Source: Amorphochlora amoebiformis (Eukaryota > Cercozoa > Chlorarachniophyceae). From it: 64,000 bases of DNA. Under the pieces are notes generated by a model. It was not told the DNA's origin. It did not search any database and worked only from the letters and a program-made list of their open reading frames with translations. Position 1 is the stretch's first letter. The number at the start of each line of letters is the position of its first letter. Below are positions 13,184 to 25,904 of this stretch, in pieces. The DNA lies in contig BAAHQB010000109.1 of NCBI GenBank assembly GCA_054601695.1, forward strand, positions 124,001 to 188,000, in the 5' to 3' direction. The position numbers and the translations under genes are program-made.

Positions 13184-13798
13184 GCACATGAATTCGATGT
13201 ATTATTCGTCCACAATATACCAAATCTCTTAACCTTCTCAAAATCTCTTAACCTTCTTCAAATCTCTGAACCTTCTCCAAATCTCTGAACCTTTTCCAAA
13301 TCTCTGAACCGTCTCCAAATCTCTTCTCCAAATCTCTTAACCTTCTCCAAATCTCTTAACCTTCTCCAAATCTCTGAACCTTCTCCAAATCTCTGAACCT
13401 TCTCCAAATCTCTGAACCTTCTCCAAATCTCTGAACCATCTCCAAATCTCTGAACCATCTCCAAATCTCTTAACCTTCTCCAAATCTCCAAATCTCTTAA
13501 CCTTCTCCAAATCTCTGAACCATCTCCAAATCTCTCAACCTTCTCCAAATCTCTCAACCTTCTCCAAATCTCTGAACCATCTCCAAAATCTCTTAACCTT
13601 CTCCAAATCTCTACACATCCACAGAATTCTCATCCCGTGACACCCAAGAGCTTAATCAAAATCGTATCATCATGCATATGAATTCGATACACGTGCACCC
13701 ATCCTTGTTATCACATATCATACAAGAACCTGTTGAATCCAATAGGCATGTGAGTTCGATGTACTATTCGTTCGGAAAGATGTCGAGTCTCTTAACCT
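13184..13798. repeat. 19-bp minisatellite with duplicated flanks
   Basis: About 20 copies of a 19-bp unit, CTCCAAATCTCTGAACCTT with variants TTAACC and CCATC, run from about 13216 to 13612. Diverged direct repeats flank it: GGCACATGAATTCGATGTA at 13181-13200 and GGCATGTGAGTTCGATGTA at about 13743-13762, each followed by ATTCGT and then TCTCTTAACCTT. The Arg/Leu/Glu-rich minus-strand frame has period 19 residues, as expected from a 57-bp supercycle of a 19-bp unit, so it is not evidence for a gene. Confidence 0.9.
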
Positions 13799-14460
13799 TG
13801 AGAATGGAAAGGTGAAGCTATAAGGGCGCCTAGCTGCGTTAGATCTGAAAGAAAGTTATTAATTACTGGAGACCTGATACAGTGACTAGAGTGATAGCGC
13901 TATATAGCTTATCAAGTAATATCGATTTTACTGTGTCTAGTTTATACATATTTTCTAGATTTTCTAGATTTTTATATGATTCTAGGATATACAAGTGCAT
14001 ACTATATACTAGATCTAGTAGATAAAACTGTATATACTATATCTAGTATATATATATATATATATATACACATGACCGATATCGACGTACGAAACCTCCT
14101 ATCAGTCCTATGATATCCAGCCTATGTCTAGTATGTTGCAGTTAGGTTAGGTCGATCTTCAAACTGTACCTGGAGGTATGTCGACTATTCTTAGATTAAA
14201 TGATTAGCGTACATTTACAACTGTAATTCTTAGCAGTGTACTAACTTACTACTAAGTGCTAAAGGTGTAGTCTGATCTATACGAGTCTTAGTCTCTCAGA
14301 CACGCGATCGACGGATTTAAACTCGATTTACTAACACAAACTTCAATCAAAGCTGCCTACAGGCCTAGTTCAATAGTAATCTTTGGCATTGTGGTTTAGC
14401 TCTCAGCTCTGATCACGGGTCTTAACAACTAGAGGTGAATCTAATATTACTCTTAAATAA
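13799..14460. other. Low-repeat island, no recognised gene
   Basis: The least repetitive stretch in the window. Short CTAGATCTAG and TTTTCTAGATT motifs occur at about 13950-14055. The part around 13833-13890 shares GATCTGA, AATTAATTA-like and CAGTGACTAGAG motifs with the reverse complement of about 24205-24315, which suggests a diverged inverted copy of an unidentified mobile element. No long open frame is present. Confidence 0.4.
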
Positions 14461-14461
14461 A

Positions 14462-14719
14462 TCAATTTCGACGATTTAAAAAAAAAAATCGCGAAATCTT
14501 GAGTCGTAGTCGGGATACAGAAACGTATCGAGAATCTATGATGAATTCCCGCGCTGGCACACAGTCAATTCGACCCCCAATAACTTCGAAGTCAAAAATT
14601 GGGGACAGCCGCGCCAGCCGACTTTTGAAGACAATAGGAAATATACTAAGGCGCTTGTGTCCCGTCATTGTCGTGTCTCTATAGGGTAGTAACTGCGGAC
14701 GATAAGCTATTGAAGGCAT
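14462..14719 (-). other. Unrecognised 85-codon open frame
   Basis: Open from Met at 14719 to a stop at 14462, with mixed amino-acid composition and no low-complexity bias. It has no domain, signal peptide or membrane segment that I recognise. The opposite strand is also partly open (61 codons, 14499-14684), which lowers confidence in either. It may be a mobile-element remnant, because the flanking island resembles another island at 24 kb. Confidence 0.15.
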
Positions 14720-14798
14720 GTGGACGCGTCAGATCGGCCCGTTGGGGTAGGTTGACACCATCAACATCAATATTCTAGGAGATTTGTAAAATGTAAAA

Positions 14799-15062
14799 TC
14801 ACCTTAAAAAGAACAAAATCCAATTTGGGTTCCGTGGATTCCGAGCAGGCTTACTCAGCAACCAACCCGGCCGATGAAAAAGGCAGTCAAAGCCCTCGCA
14901 AAGACGTATTGCATACCTTACCCACGCCCCTCTGTTTCCTTCCATACTCCTATCCCTCTTTGTCCTACCATCGATCTTCTGATGTTTCCCGAAACTGTTC
15001 CAAAACCTCGTCGAAACTTCGTTTTTCCAGATGTTGTGGGGAATGGTTATGGTACTGTGCAT
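14799..15062 (-). other. Unrecognised overlapping open frames
   Basis: An 87-codon frame on the minus strand overlaps 66- and 90-codon frames on the plus strand (14874-15074 and 14825-15097). All have ordinary composition and none matches a family I know. The plus frame at 14874 is also open upstream to about 14820. At most one can be real, and the island may be a decayed transposable element. Confidence 0.15.
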
Positions 15063-15194
15063 TTATCATTGTGACATATACCGTTATGCGTGGATAGAAT
15101 CACTGTTATATTCAGTGTCTCCCCCTCAATTTCAAGTCCTGAATAACGCCTTTTCCCCTTCCTCTCTTTTCGAAAATGTTGAATTCTTGTAGAA

Positions 15195-15520
15195 ATTTCT
15201 TAGTATTTAGACTGAGAGGAGGGAGCCAGAGAGCGAAGGAAAGATTGTTAGATAGAAAGGGCGAGAAACGGAAAGAGAGAGGGAGAGAGAAAGAGTAGAT
15301 CAAGCCAGAGGGTGAGCAAGAGAGGCGTGCGACAGAGGAGAGGTCTTCATATTTTCGAGAAATCTAGATGTGAAGAGGAAAGCGAGAAAGAGCGAGAGTA
15401 AATAGAACGGAAAGAATGGAAGATGAATCGATACACGTGCATACAAAGAAGTATCGAAGGTCACAGTGAGAGACAACAAGGAGAGAATGGCGGGAGAGAG
15501 AGAGAAGAGCTTGCATGTAG
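15195..15520. repeat. Purine-rich (GA) segment
   Basis: An imperfect GAGAGA/GGAAAG-rich region on the plus strand, more degenerate than the other polypurine tracts. No gene is supported. Confidence 0.75.
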
Positions 15521-15593
15521 AAAATATTTTTATACATACATGCATCGATATATACATATATATATTTATATATTTATATATATATATATTGCA

Positions 15594-15660
<67 letters not shown>

Positions 15661-15727
15661 ACAGCCTTAAGCATGCAGGGGTGACCCTAGGACTTCTCCT
15701 CATCATTTTCGCTTCCATCATATGGTA
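15521..15727. repeat. (TA)n microsatellite and short spacer
   Basis: TA tract at about 15550-15657, then non-repetitive sequence joining the CCCTAA block. Confidence 0.9.
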
Positions 15728-15935
15728 ACCCTTACCTAACCCTAACCCTAACCCTAACTTCAACCTACGGATGTTGAATCCAATCCTAAAAATAGCTAAT
15801 CCAAATCTTAATCCTAACCCTTAACCTTCATGCTAATCTTAACCCTAACACTACCTAATCGTACCCTTGACCTGAAAACCTAACCCTAGGCTTAATATTA
15901 ATCCTAACCTTAACCCTAAATCTAGCCCAAATCCT
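15728..15935. repeat. Degenerate CCCTAA telomere-type block
   Basis: A few perfect CCCTAA units at 15738-15758, then many diverged units (AACCTTAACC, CCTAATCC). Confidence 0.88.
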
Positions 15936-16182
15936 CTGACTGAGCTTACGCTGACGCTATTTTAGGGCAGTATATTTGTCGGCTCTATACTTTTTATATC
16001 AATATTTACCTGTTTTGAGTCAAGTGGCATTGGGCGTGTGTGTTGGAGGTTCGATATGTCTTTGAATTCTCTTTCTGTCTTTCCTAAGATATGTAAGATA
16101 TTGACATATATAAATATATATATATATTATATATATATATATATATACACACAAAATATGTATCCATATATACTATATAATA

Positions 16183-16215
<33 letters not shown>

Positions 16216-16502
16216 CTATATAGATATAACATATATATATATATATAATATACATGTATATATATATATATACTTCCAGGCCAGTTATATTGGTTCTACC
16301 GATTTGGCTATGGGCATTTTGGTAATTTCCATATATATTCATATAATATATTTATAAATATAAGTATATATGTATACTTATATATTTATATATGTATATA
16401 TATACATAAATATATATATATAAAATATATATATATATATATACATACATATATATATATATATATATTTATAACATATATATATATATATATATGATAT
16501 AT
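15936..16502. repeat. Single-copy segment then TA tracts
   Basis: 15936-16110 is non-repetitive without a recognised gene. TA tracts dominate from 16110 to 16502, interrupted by a single-copy segment at 16273-16335. Confidence 0.85.
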
Positions 16503-16571
16503 ATGAGATGTAGAAATTATACGTATATATTTACACATACCTTCATATATATATATTATATACATATATAC

Positions 16572-16605
<34 letters not shown>

Positions 16606-16699
16606 AAGTATATATTTATTTCTTATTTTTTTTCATATATATATATATATATAATATATGAGATGTAGAAATTATACGTATGTATTTACACATACCTTC

Positions 16700-16748
<49 letters not shown>

Positions 16749-16801
16749 GTATATATATGTGTGTGTGTGTGTAAGCATATATTTATTTATTATTTTTTTT
16801 C

Positions 16802-16830
<29 letters not shown>
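16503..16830 (+). repeat. Two-copy array with TG and T runs
   Basis: Copies from 16503 and 16658 (155-bp spacing) share ATGAGATGTAGAAATTATAC and TTTACACATACCTTCAT, followed by (TG)n, then TATTTATTT and a T8-9 run. Confidence 0.88.
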
Positions 16831-16835
<5 letters not shown>

Positions 16836-16879
16836 ATATATGTAAGCCTGATCTAGACATACAGGCACATATATACATG

Positions 16880-16912
<33 letters not shown>

Positions 16913-16995
16913 TATACTATATACAAGGTATAGCACCAAAGCCTCGACTACATATATACAAAATATACATATACATATTGTATATATACATATAT

Positions 16996-17070
<75 letters not shown>

Positions 17071-17136
17071 TATATACAAGGTGTAGGACCAAAGCCTTTA
17101 TTACCAGACTTAACCATAAATGAGACTGGTCCTCTT
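16831..17136 (+). repeat. Two-copy array, ACTATATACAAGGT core
   Basis: Cores at about 16916 and 17069 share ACTATATACAAGGT and ACCAAAGCCT, with TA spacers. Confidence 0.85.
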
Positions 17137-17463
17137 AACCCTAACCCTAACCCTAACCCTAACCCTAACCCTAACCCTAACCCTAACCCTAACCCTAACC
17201 CTAACCCAAACTAGTCTCCCACTTGGCCCTATTTAACATAAAACCCTAATAACCCTAATCCTAACCCTAACGCTAACCCTAATCCTAACCCTAACCCTAA
17301 CCCTAACCCTAACCTTAACCCAAACTAATCTCCCACTTGGCCCTATTTAATATAAAACCCTAATAACCCTAATCCTAACCCTAACGCTAACACCCTAACC
17401 CTAACGCTAACCCTAACCCTAATCCTAACCCTAATCCTAACCTTCCCTAACCCTAATCCCCTA
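17137..17463. repeat. CCCTAA block with a 116-bp higher-order repeat
   Basis: Perfect CCCTAA units at 17137-17205, then two near-identical copies of a unit containing TCTCCCACTTGGCCCTATTT, starting about 17209 and 17325 and separated by further CCCTAA repeats. Variants CGCTAA and AATCCTAA are interspersed. Confidence 0.95.
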
Positions 17464-17567
17464 GGGTCTGAAGCATCGAAAGTAGTTCGGTTTGTGTGTA
17501 TTAGTGATACACATGGTGATCATGATAGAATGGAGGTCTGTGCATAATGTAAATTATATATATGTAT

Positions 17568-17662
<95 letters not shown>

Positions 17663-17663
17663 A

Positions 17664-17698
<35 letters not shown>

Positions 17699-17803
17699 TA
17701 TGTATGTATATGTATATATGATGTAACTACGTTTATATATGTATATGTGTGTAAGCATGTATATGTATGTATGTAAGTTTAAATGTAAACTAAAATAAAC
17801 ACG

Positions 17804-17869
<66 letters not shown>

Positions 17870-17870
17870 G

Positions 17871-17912
<42 letters not shown>

Positions 17913-17975
17913 TATATCATATGTGTATATTAATATATATATATATATATATATACAACATACATACATACTTTT

Positions 17976-18033
<58 letters not shown>

Positions 18034-18084
18034 TATAAATATACATATATATAGTATATAATACACATATATATATATGTATAT

Positions 18085-18152
<68 letters not shown>

Positions 18153-18307
18153 AGATTCCCACAGGGGATGTATTAATTCACGCTGGGGATTTCACGCGTT
18201 TTGGCTCTATAGAGGTTATATACACATATAAATATAATATAATATATATATATATATGTATGTAATATATATATATATGTAATATATATATATATATATA
18301 TTTTAGA

Positions 18308-18362
<55 letters not shown>

Positions 18363-18407
18363 GTATATGTATATATATGGATATGAAACATATACAATAA
18401 TATATGT

Positions 18408-18438
<31 letters not shown>

Positions 18439-18522
18439 ATATTCATAATATATACATATATATATATATATATATATTTATTTATATATATTTATATATA
18501 TATATATATATATGTGTACATG

Positions 18523-18559
<37 letters not shown>

Positions 18560-18652
18560 GTATGCACGTGTATACGTAAAAGTATGCGTGTTATATTTTT
18601 GTACACATTTACATCTAGATAGTTAAATAGATCATGCATATATATATTCAAA

Positions 18653-18697
<45 letters not shown>

Positions 18698-18974
18698 GCT
18701 TACATATATGTATTAAATATATATTAAAAAGACATATGTATTATATCCACATTGATATAATATCTAAACATTTATCTATACGTAAAGACATTAATATTCT
18801 CAATTCATGTCCATCCAAAAGGTATATATAAGTGTATATACACATATATGTACACATATAGGAAAATTGCCACATATATGTATACATATAGGAAATCAAA
18901 TCCTTCAATACATGGCTATCCAAACTCCCTCACAAGAAGAAAATCATATGTGCAGGCAACCACGATATAGAGTT
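17464..18974. repeat. (TA)n microsatellite block
   Basis: Long TA tracts (for example about 17572-17656) with CA and TG runs. Short single-copy islands at 17464-17550, 18150-18215 and 18895-18974 show no recognised gene. A small duplication with ACATATAGGAAA occurs at about 18855 and 18884. Confidence 0.92.
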
Positions 18975-20424
18975 ACCCTAACCCTAACCCTAACCCTAGC
19001 CCTAACCCTAACCTATCCCTAACCCTAACCCTATCCATAACATTAACCCTAACCCTAACCCTAACCCAAACCCTAACCCGAACCCTAACCCTAACCCTAA
19101 CCCTAACACTAGACTTGATCCCGACATTTCTGCTGATGCCCAAAAGGTAAACCCTAACCCTAACCCTAACCCTAACCCTAACCCTAACCCTAACCCTAAC
19201 CCTAACCCTAACCCTAACCCTAACCCTAACACTAACCGAACCCGACCCTAAACCTAACCCTAGCCCTAACCTTGACTCTAAATTGTCCCTAACCTTAACG
19301 GAACCCTAATCTTAACCCAAAACTTAAATTTTTCTATAATCTAGCTAACCTCAAACGGAACTGACCCCTAACCCTAACAGTAACCTAAGCTTTATCCTAT
19401 CTCCGATTAAAACCTTCTCTGAACCCTAACCCTAACCCTAACCCTAACCCTAACCCTAACCCTAACCCTAACCGTAATCCTAATCCTGTCCTGACCCTAA
19501 GCAAACCAAACGGAAATCTAACCCCAACCGTTCTGTTAGCCTAACCCTAGCTCTAACCCTAACCCTAGCTCTAACCCTAACCCTAGCTTAACCTAATCAT
19601 AACCCTAACACCGACCCTAATCTTAACTCTAACCCAATTCCTAACAATAGCTAACCTAACCCTAACCCCAAAACGTAAATCTAACGATAAATAAACTAAA
19701 CCTAACCCTAACCCTAACCTAACCCTAACCCTAATTCTAACCCTAAATCTAACCCTAACCTAACTCCCCAACCTAACCTAACGCTAACCCTAACCCTAAC
19801 CCTAACCCTAATGGTTTAGGCTAAGACATGCTGAGTAATCTAATCTGATCCTAACCCTAATCCAAACACTACCCCTCTCTCTTCCCTCAAGTAAAATCTG
19901 ACCCTAACCCTAACCCTAACCCTAACCCTAACCCTAACCCTAACCCTAACCCTAGCCCTTACCCTAACCCTAACGCTAACCCTAACCCTAACCCTAGCCC
20001 TTACCCTAACCCTAACCCTAACTCTAACCCTAACCTGAGTCAATGGTCCTTGCAGTGAGACATGCTGAATAATCCGGTCCTAACCCTAACCCTAACCCTA
20101 ACCCTAACGCTAACCCTAACTCTAACAATAACTCTAACCCTTACCCTAACCCTAACTCTAACCCTAACCCTAACCCTCACTATCTCTAACCCTAGAGTTA
20201 CGGCGCATTAGGGTTAGGGTTAGGGTTAGGGTCTGGATCAGATTATTCAGCATGGCTTAGTCCAAGACCATTGACTCGGGATTAGGTTTGGCTTTGGGCT
20301 AGGGTTAGGGTTAGAGTTAGGGTTAGGGTAAGTAACCTAACCCTAACCCTTTCCCTAACCCTAACTCTAACCATAACCCCAACCCTAACCTCTAACCCTA
20401 ACCCTAACCCTAACCCTAACCCTA
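18975..20424. repeat. Largest CCCTAA telomere-type block
   Basis: About 1.45 kb, mostly CCCTAA in plus orientation with many variants (CCCTAG, CTCTAA, CCGTAA). One inverted TTAGGG island lies at about 20209-20330. Perfect runs include 19150-19230 and 19905-19960. Three copies of a non-telomeric spacer, containing CATGCTGAATAATC-like sequence, lie at about 19811-19850, 20037-20080 and, inverted, 20232-20280. Confidence 0.97.
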
Positions 20425-20537
20425 GGCGGAGGAATTATTGGATGGTTGTGTGTATTTAAATGGTAAGATTATTGATGTCCAAGGGGTTAAGGTACATATA
20501 TATATATATATATATATGTATGCTATATATAATATAC

Positions 20538-20581
<44 letters not shown>

Positions 20582-20605
20582 GTGTATGTATGCATACATA
20601 CATAC

Positions 20606-20648
<43 letters not shown>

Positions 20649-20694
20649 CATACGTACATACACACATATGTATATGCATAAATATATACATACA

Positions 20695-20731
<37 letters not shown>

Positions 20732-20751
20732 TGTATATATAAACATTTTTC

Positions 20752-20791
<40 letters not shown>

Positions 20792-20812
20792 TGTATGCAT
20801 ACTTGAAATATA

Positions 20813-20848
<36 letters not shown>

Positions 20849-20886
20849 CAACTACATTATATGTAAACAAACACACACACACATAC

Positions 20887-20952
<66 letters not shown>

Positions 20953-21054
20953 TCGTATACTTATAATGTAGTATATATAGTATATATATATATATATATA
21001 TAAGTTAATAAGTAGAGGATGGTTGGTATATTTGCGATATAAAGTATAATAACA

Positions 21055-21098
<44 letters not shown>

Positions 21099-21255
21099 AT
21101 ACCAATATATATATATATATATATATGTATGTATATATATCCTAAAAACAATATAATAAAAGTATCATGTCTATAGTATTGTATATATACACTTATCTGT
21201 ACAAATATCTATATATACATACAATGTTATGTACATATCCACATATAGATATATG

Positions 21256-21286
<31 letters not shown>

Positions 21287-21331
21287 GTATATATTGTCAT
21301 ATATAAAAATATGTATATATATATATATATG

Positions 21332-21360
<29 letters not shown>
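20425..21360. repeat. (TA)n/(CA)n/(TG)n block
   Basis: TA and ATACATAC/ATGTATGT tracts with a short single-copy start (20425-20490). No gene is visible. Confidence 0.93.
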
Positions 21361-21364
<4 letters not shown>

Positions 21365-21477
21365 TCTATGGCAGCCCTATGCAGCTCGGCTTTTCAAAGG
21401 GGTACTTTGTTTAACTACTACCTTTAATATGTATATTATATTATATATGTATACATTTAATATGTATATATAAATGT

Positions 21478-21542
<65 letters not shown>

Positions 21543-21595
21543 TTATATTTGCTTAAGAATTAATATGCACACATGTAAAAATATATATATATATA

Positions 21596-21641
<46 letters not shown>

Positions 21642-21819
21642 GTATTAATATGTATATATATTTAAGTATTACTTTTATTCATGTATGTATACTGTATATG
21701 CATGCATGTAAAAGTATGTAGATACATACATACAGATACTTAAGTATTACGTTTATTATGTATCTATATTGTATATGCATACATGTAAAAACATATGTAA
21801 TTATATACATATATATATG

Positions 21820-21895
<76 letters not shown>

Positions 21896-21939
21896 CACAC
21901 GCATTTGGTCGAAGTCCGGATCAGATGAAAGAACACTGG

Positions 21940-21992
<53 letters not shown>

Positions 21993-21993
21993 T

Positions 21994-22025
<32 letters not shown>

Positions 22026-22200
22026 AATATATATATATATATATATATTTCTACATATAATGTATATATATAGCATAATACAACTGAAAATATACTAGTA
22101 TAAATCCTTATTCGTTGATGTACATATAAGTCTGTATATTCATATACACACATACTTATACATATATGTATATATATATATATGCGTGTGTGTGTGTGTG

Positions 22201-22260
<60 letters not shown>

Positions 22261-22272
22261 TAATATAAAATT

Positions 22273-22304
<32 letters not shown>

Positions 22305-22382
22305 TATTCCCATATACAAAAACCTCTATATATACCAGAATCACAGCTACCCGCAGACAGCAAAATCGATATAATTCTAACT
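21361..22382. repeat. TA tracts with small islands and an ATT repeat
   Basis: Islands at 21361-21425 and 21890-21940 are non-repetitive. A short (ATT)n run lies at about 22268-22289. The remainder is TA tract, with a degenerate duplicated segment at about 21660-21790 (TTAAGTATTAC twice). Confidence 0.9.
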
Positions 22383-22690
22383 CATGCCCCCCCTCATGGC
22401 ATTCTGGATAGAGTTTTCAGTATATTCGCCCCCCCCCCCCAAAATATATCTCGATCTCTCTCTCTCTCATGCCCCCCCTCATGGCATTCTGGATAGAGTT
22501 TTCAGTATATTCGCCCCCCCCCCCCCAAAAATATATCTCGATCTCTCTCTCTCTCTCTACTCTCTCGATATCTGTTCTCTCGACCTTTGTTCTCTCGGTC
22601 TATGTTCTCTCGATCTCTGTTCTCTGAATCTCTGTTCTTTCTGTCTCTGTTTCTGTCTCTGTTTCTGTCTCTCTTCTTTGTTCCATCATC
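22383..22690 (+). repeat. 85-bp duplication with C-runs, then pyrimidine repeat
   Basis: Copies at 22383 and 22468 (85 bp apart) share CCCCCCTCATGGCATTCTGG and AGAGTTTTCAGTATATTCG, then a C12 run in the first and C13 in the second, then CTCGATCTCTCTC. A TGTTCTCTC/TCTGTTTC repeat follows to 22690. Ser/Leu/Cys-rich open frames here are products of the repeat. Confidence 0.9.
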
Positions 22691-22706
22691 TCTATGTATT
22701 TATAAG

Positions 22707-22767
<61 letters not shown>

Positions 22768-22808
22768 TTGTGTTTGTGTATGTGCATAAATAGCTGTGTG
22801 TATGTGTG

Positions 22809-22860
<52 letters not shown>

Positions 22861-22923
22861 ATATATATATTATATATACACATATATAGTAAATGTATAT
22901 ACATATATACACATATACATATA

Positions 22924-22963
<40 letters not shown>

Positions 22964-23088
22964 ATCAGCGAGTAAAAGGGTTGGGGATAAGCACCTACTG
23001 GGCACCCTTCGAAGGTAATATGTATATATGTTGATAATACGCCTAGGTAATATCGAAATGTCTATCTGTATGCACTTATATGTATATA

Positions 23089-23123
<35 letters not shown>

Positions 23124-23188
23124 GGATCCGTCCCAAGTTTTGTATATTCGGACATATTCATGAGAGGTTATATTATATTATATATACA

Positions 23189-23228
<40 letters not shown>

Positions 23229-23310
23229 CACATACAACATTTACATGTATTTCTATATCAAAAAGAACACATAAAGATTGTATACATACATATACCTATA
23301 TAATTGAAAT
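22691..23310. repeat. (TA)n microsatellite block
   Basis: TA and TG tracts. Single-copy islands at about 22960-23020 and 23120-23170 have no recognised feature. Confidence 0.9.
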
Positions 23311-23372
23311 TGTTAGCGCAGCGGTATTACAGATAGTGGTCCCGTTGGAACCCTTGGATAAATCGATGTATG

Positions 23373-23417
<45 letters not shown>

Positions 23418-23705
23418 CTCCTCCAAGGTGGGTACTCTACGTTGACTGTGTGACATGGCGCTTGTCTGTCACACTCCTCTGCCAGTTACTGCCGACCGGG
23501 TACTACCGGATGAGATGATCTCTAGGAATCTCCCCCGTCTCCAGGTTGACTGTGTGACATGGCGTGACGTCACGCTTGTCTGTCACGGTCCTCGACCCGT
23601 TCCCGAGTCTCCAGCAATCTCCAGCAATCTCCAGCAATCTCCAGCAATTCCCAGTGAAATTCTAGAATATTGTACAACGATATTTCGACTCGGATACCTA
23701 TACGC
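23310..23705 (+). repeat. Dispersed TGACGTCA element, 23.5-kb copy
   Basis: The left end TTGTTAGCGCAGCGGTATTAC (from 23310) contains TAGCGCAGCGG, a near match to the pol III A box, and matches the left ends of other copies. A TA tract (23376-23414) interrupts it. Two copies of GACTGTGTGACATGGCG follow (about 23438 and 23549), the second carrying TGACGTCA at 23565-23572. Next come CTCCAGCAAT repeated in tandem (about 23612-23646) and GGGTACTACC-type motifs (about 23499). The overlapping open frames are not protein-like. Confidence 0.7.
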
Positions 23706-24416
23706 ATACATAAATTATACATGAACATGCACACCTCCATACCCCCACACTCAAAAAAAAACAAATATCTATGTATGCCGCGTCACGAATACATAAACCA
23801 AATACATATTCTATATATATACTTTTTTTAATATGCAGTTATGGAGTTCAAGCGGACTCGAAGAGCGGATGTATATGCATTAACGCATCATCGTGTACCA
23901 TGCTAGGTGCTGCACGACACCCGCCTATTGTGTTTGATATTAAGATATAGAATCGGTTGCATACTTCCAGATATATCTAGATATATCGTTACCATCTCGA
24001 CACCATATAACTACAGATCTAGAGAATGTGCGCCAAATTAAGGAATCTGTCAAGCAAATCTAAAATAGTTTTCTAAATATTCTTGGTTTTCTAGGTTTTA
24101 TCCCTTTTATTCACATTGCACCGTGCTCAACTTGCGTATATACTGACGTGAGTACTAGAGCATTTATATTTTTGAATACTACTAGTGTCTAGAGTGTTAG
24201 CAATAAGGTATACTTGTTCACTCTACTAGCTCTAGTCACTGTTCAGCTTCACTGAATTAGTGATTATTAATTATCACGAGTTACAAAGTTCAGTATCTGC
24301 TCAGATCTGGAGTCAAAGTACACAAGACAAACACCAGGCATTTCGCCTAGCTAGCTACATACAGTCTAAAGACACTAGAGACAGTTTAGGGTATCATTGA
24401 TATGTATTCTAGTAGT
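23706..24416. other. Second low-repeat island, no recognised gene
   Basis: Mostly non-repetitive. About 24205-24315, reverse-complemented, resembles 13833-13890 (CAGTGACTAGAG plus neighbouring motifs). CTAG-containing motifs are frequent, as in the 14-kb island. No long open frame is present. Confidence 0.4.
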
Positions 24417-24692
24417 CTATATAGCACATTCTTTACCGTGGTAATACTCAATATTACGGCATGATTTACTCGTATAACTTCCTGTCAACAGCTCTGCTGA
24501 GGATGCCCCACGCCCTCGCGTTCGTTTAGATGTAGTAGATATCGATCTGCCATGAGATCGCGATCGAGATACACTTGTTTTGGTCGAATTTCGAGAATTT
24601 CGGCTATTTTTAGATCTACTAGATCTAGTTGGGGTACTTCCAGGACTTCCCCGACTTACAAGTGTCTGGATGAATGTTATTACGGTGAATTG
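24417..24692 (-). other. Ser/Arg-rich open segment, possible coding remnant
   Basis: The non-microsatellite part of a minus-strand open frame (about 90 codons) is rich in Ser, Arg and Thr, with several SRS, SRSRS and RGRG motifs resembling an RS-type low-complexity domain. The frame continues upstream only into Ile-Tyr repeat, so no credible start is visible. It ends at a stop at 24417. It may be a remnant exon or chance. No splice signals or homologues could be established. Confidence 0.2.

Positions 24693-25904
<1,212 letters not shown>

Noticed and set aside
13258-13557. Arg/Leu/Glu-rich repeat protein, possible coiled coil
   Set aside because: The 19-residue period equals three turns of a 19-bp minisatellite, and all frames lack stops for the same reason.
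17101-17214. Asn-Pro repeat frames resembling malaria surface-protein repeats
   Set aside because: They are translations of CCCTAA hexamers (Asn-Pro, Leu-Thr or Pro-stop depending on phase). Each telomere-type block yields them.
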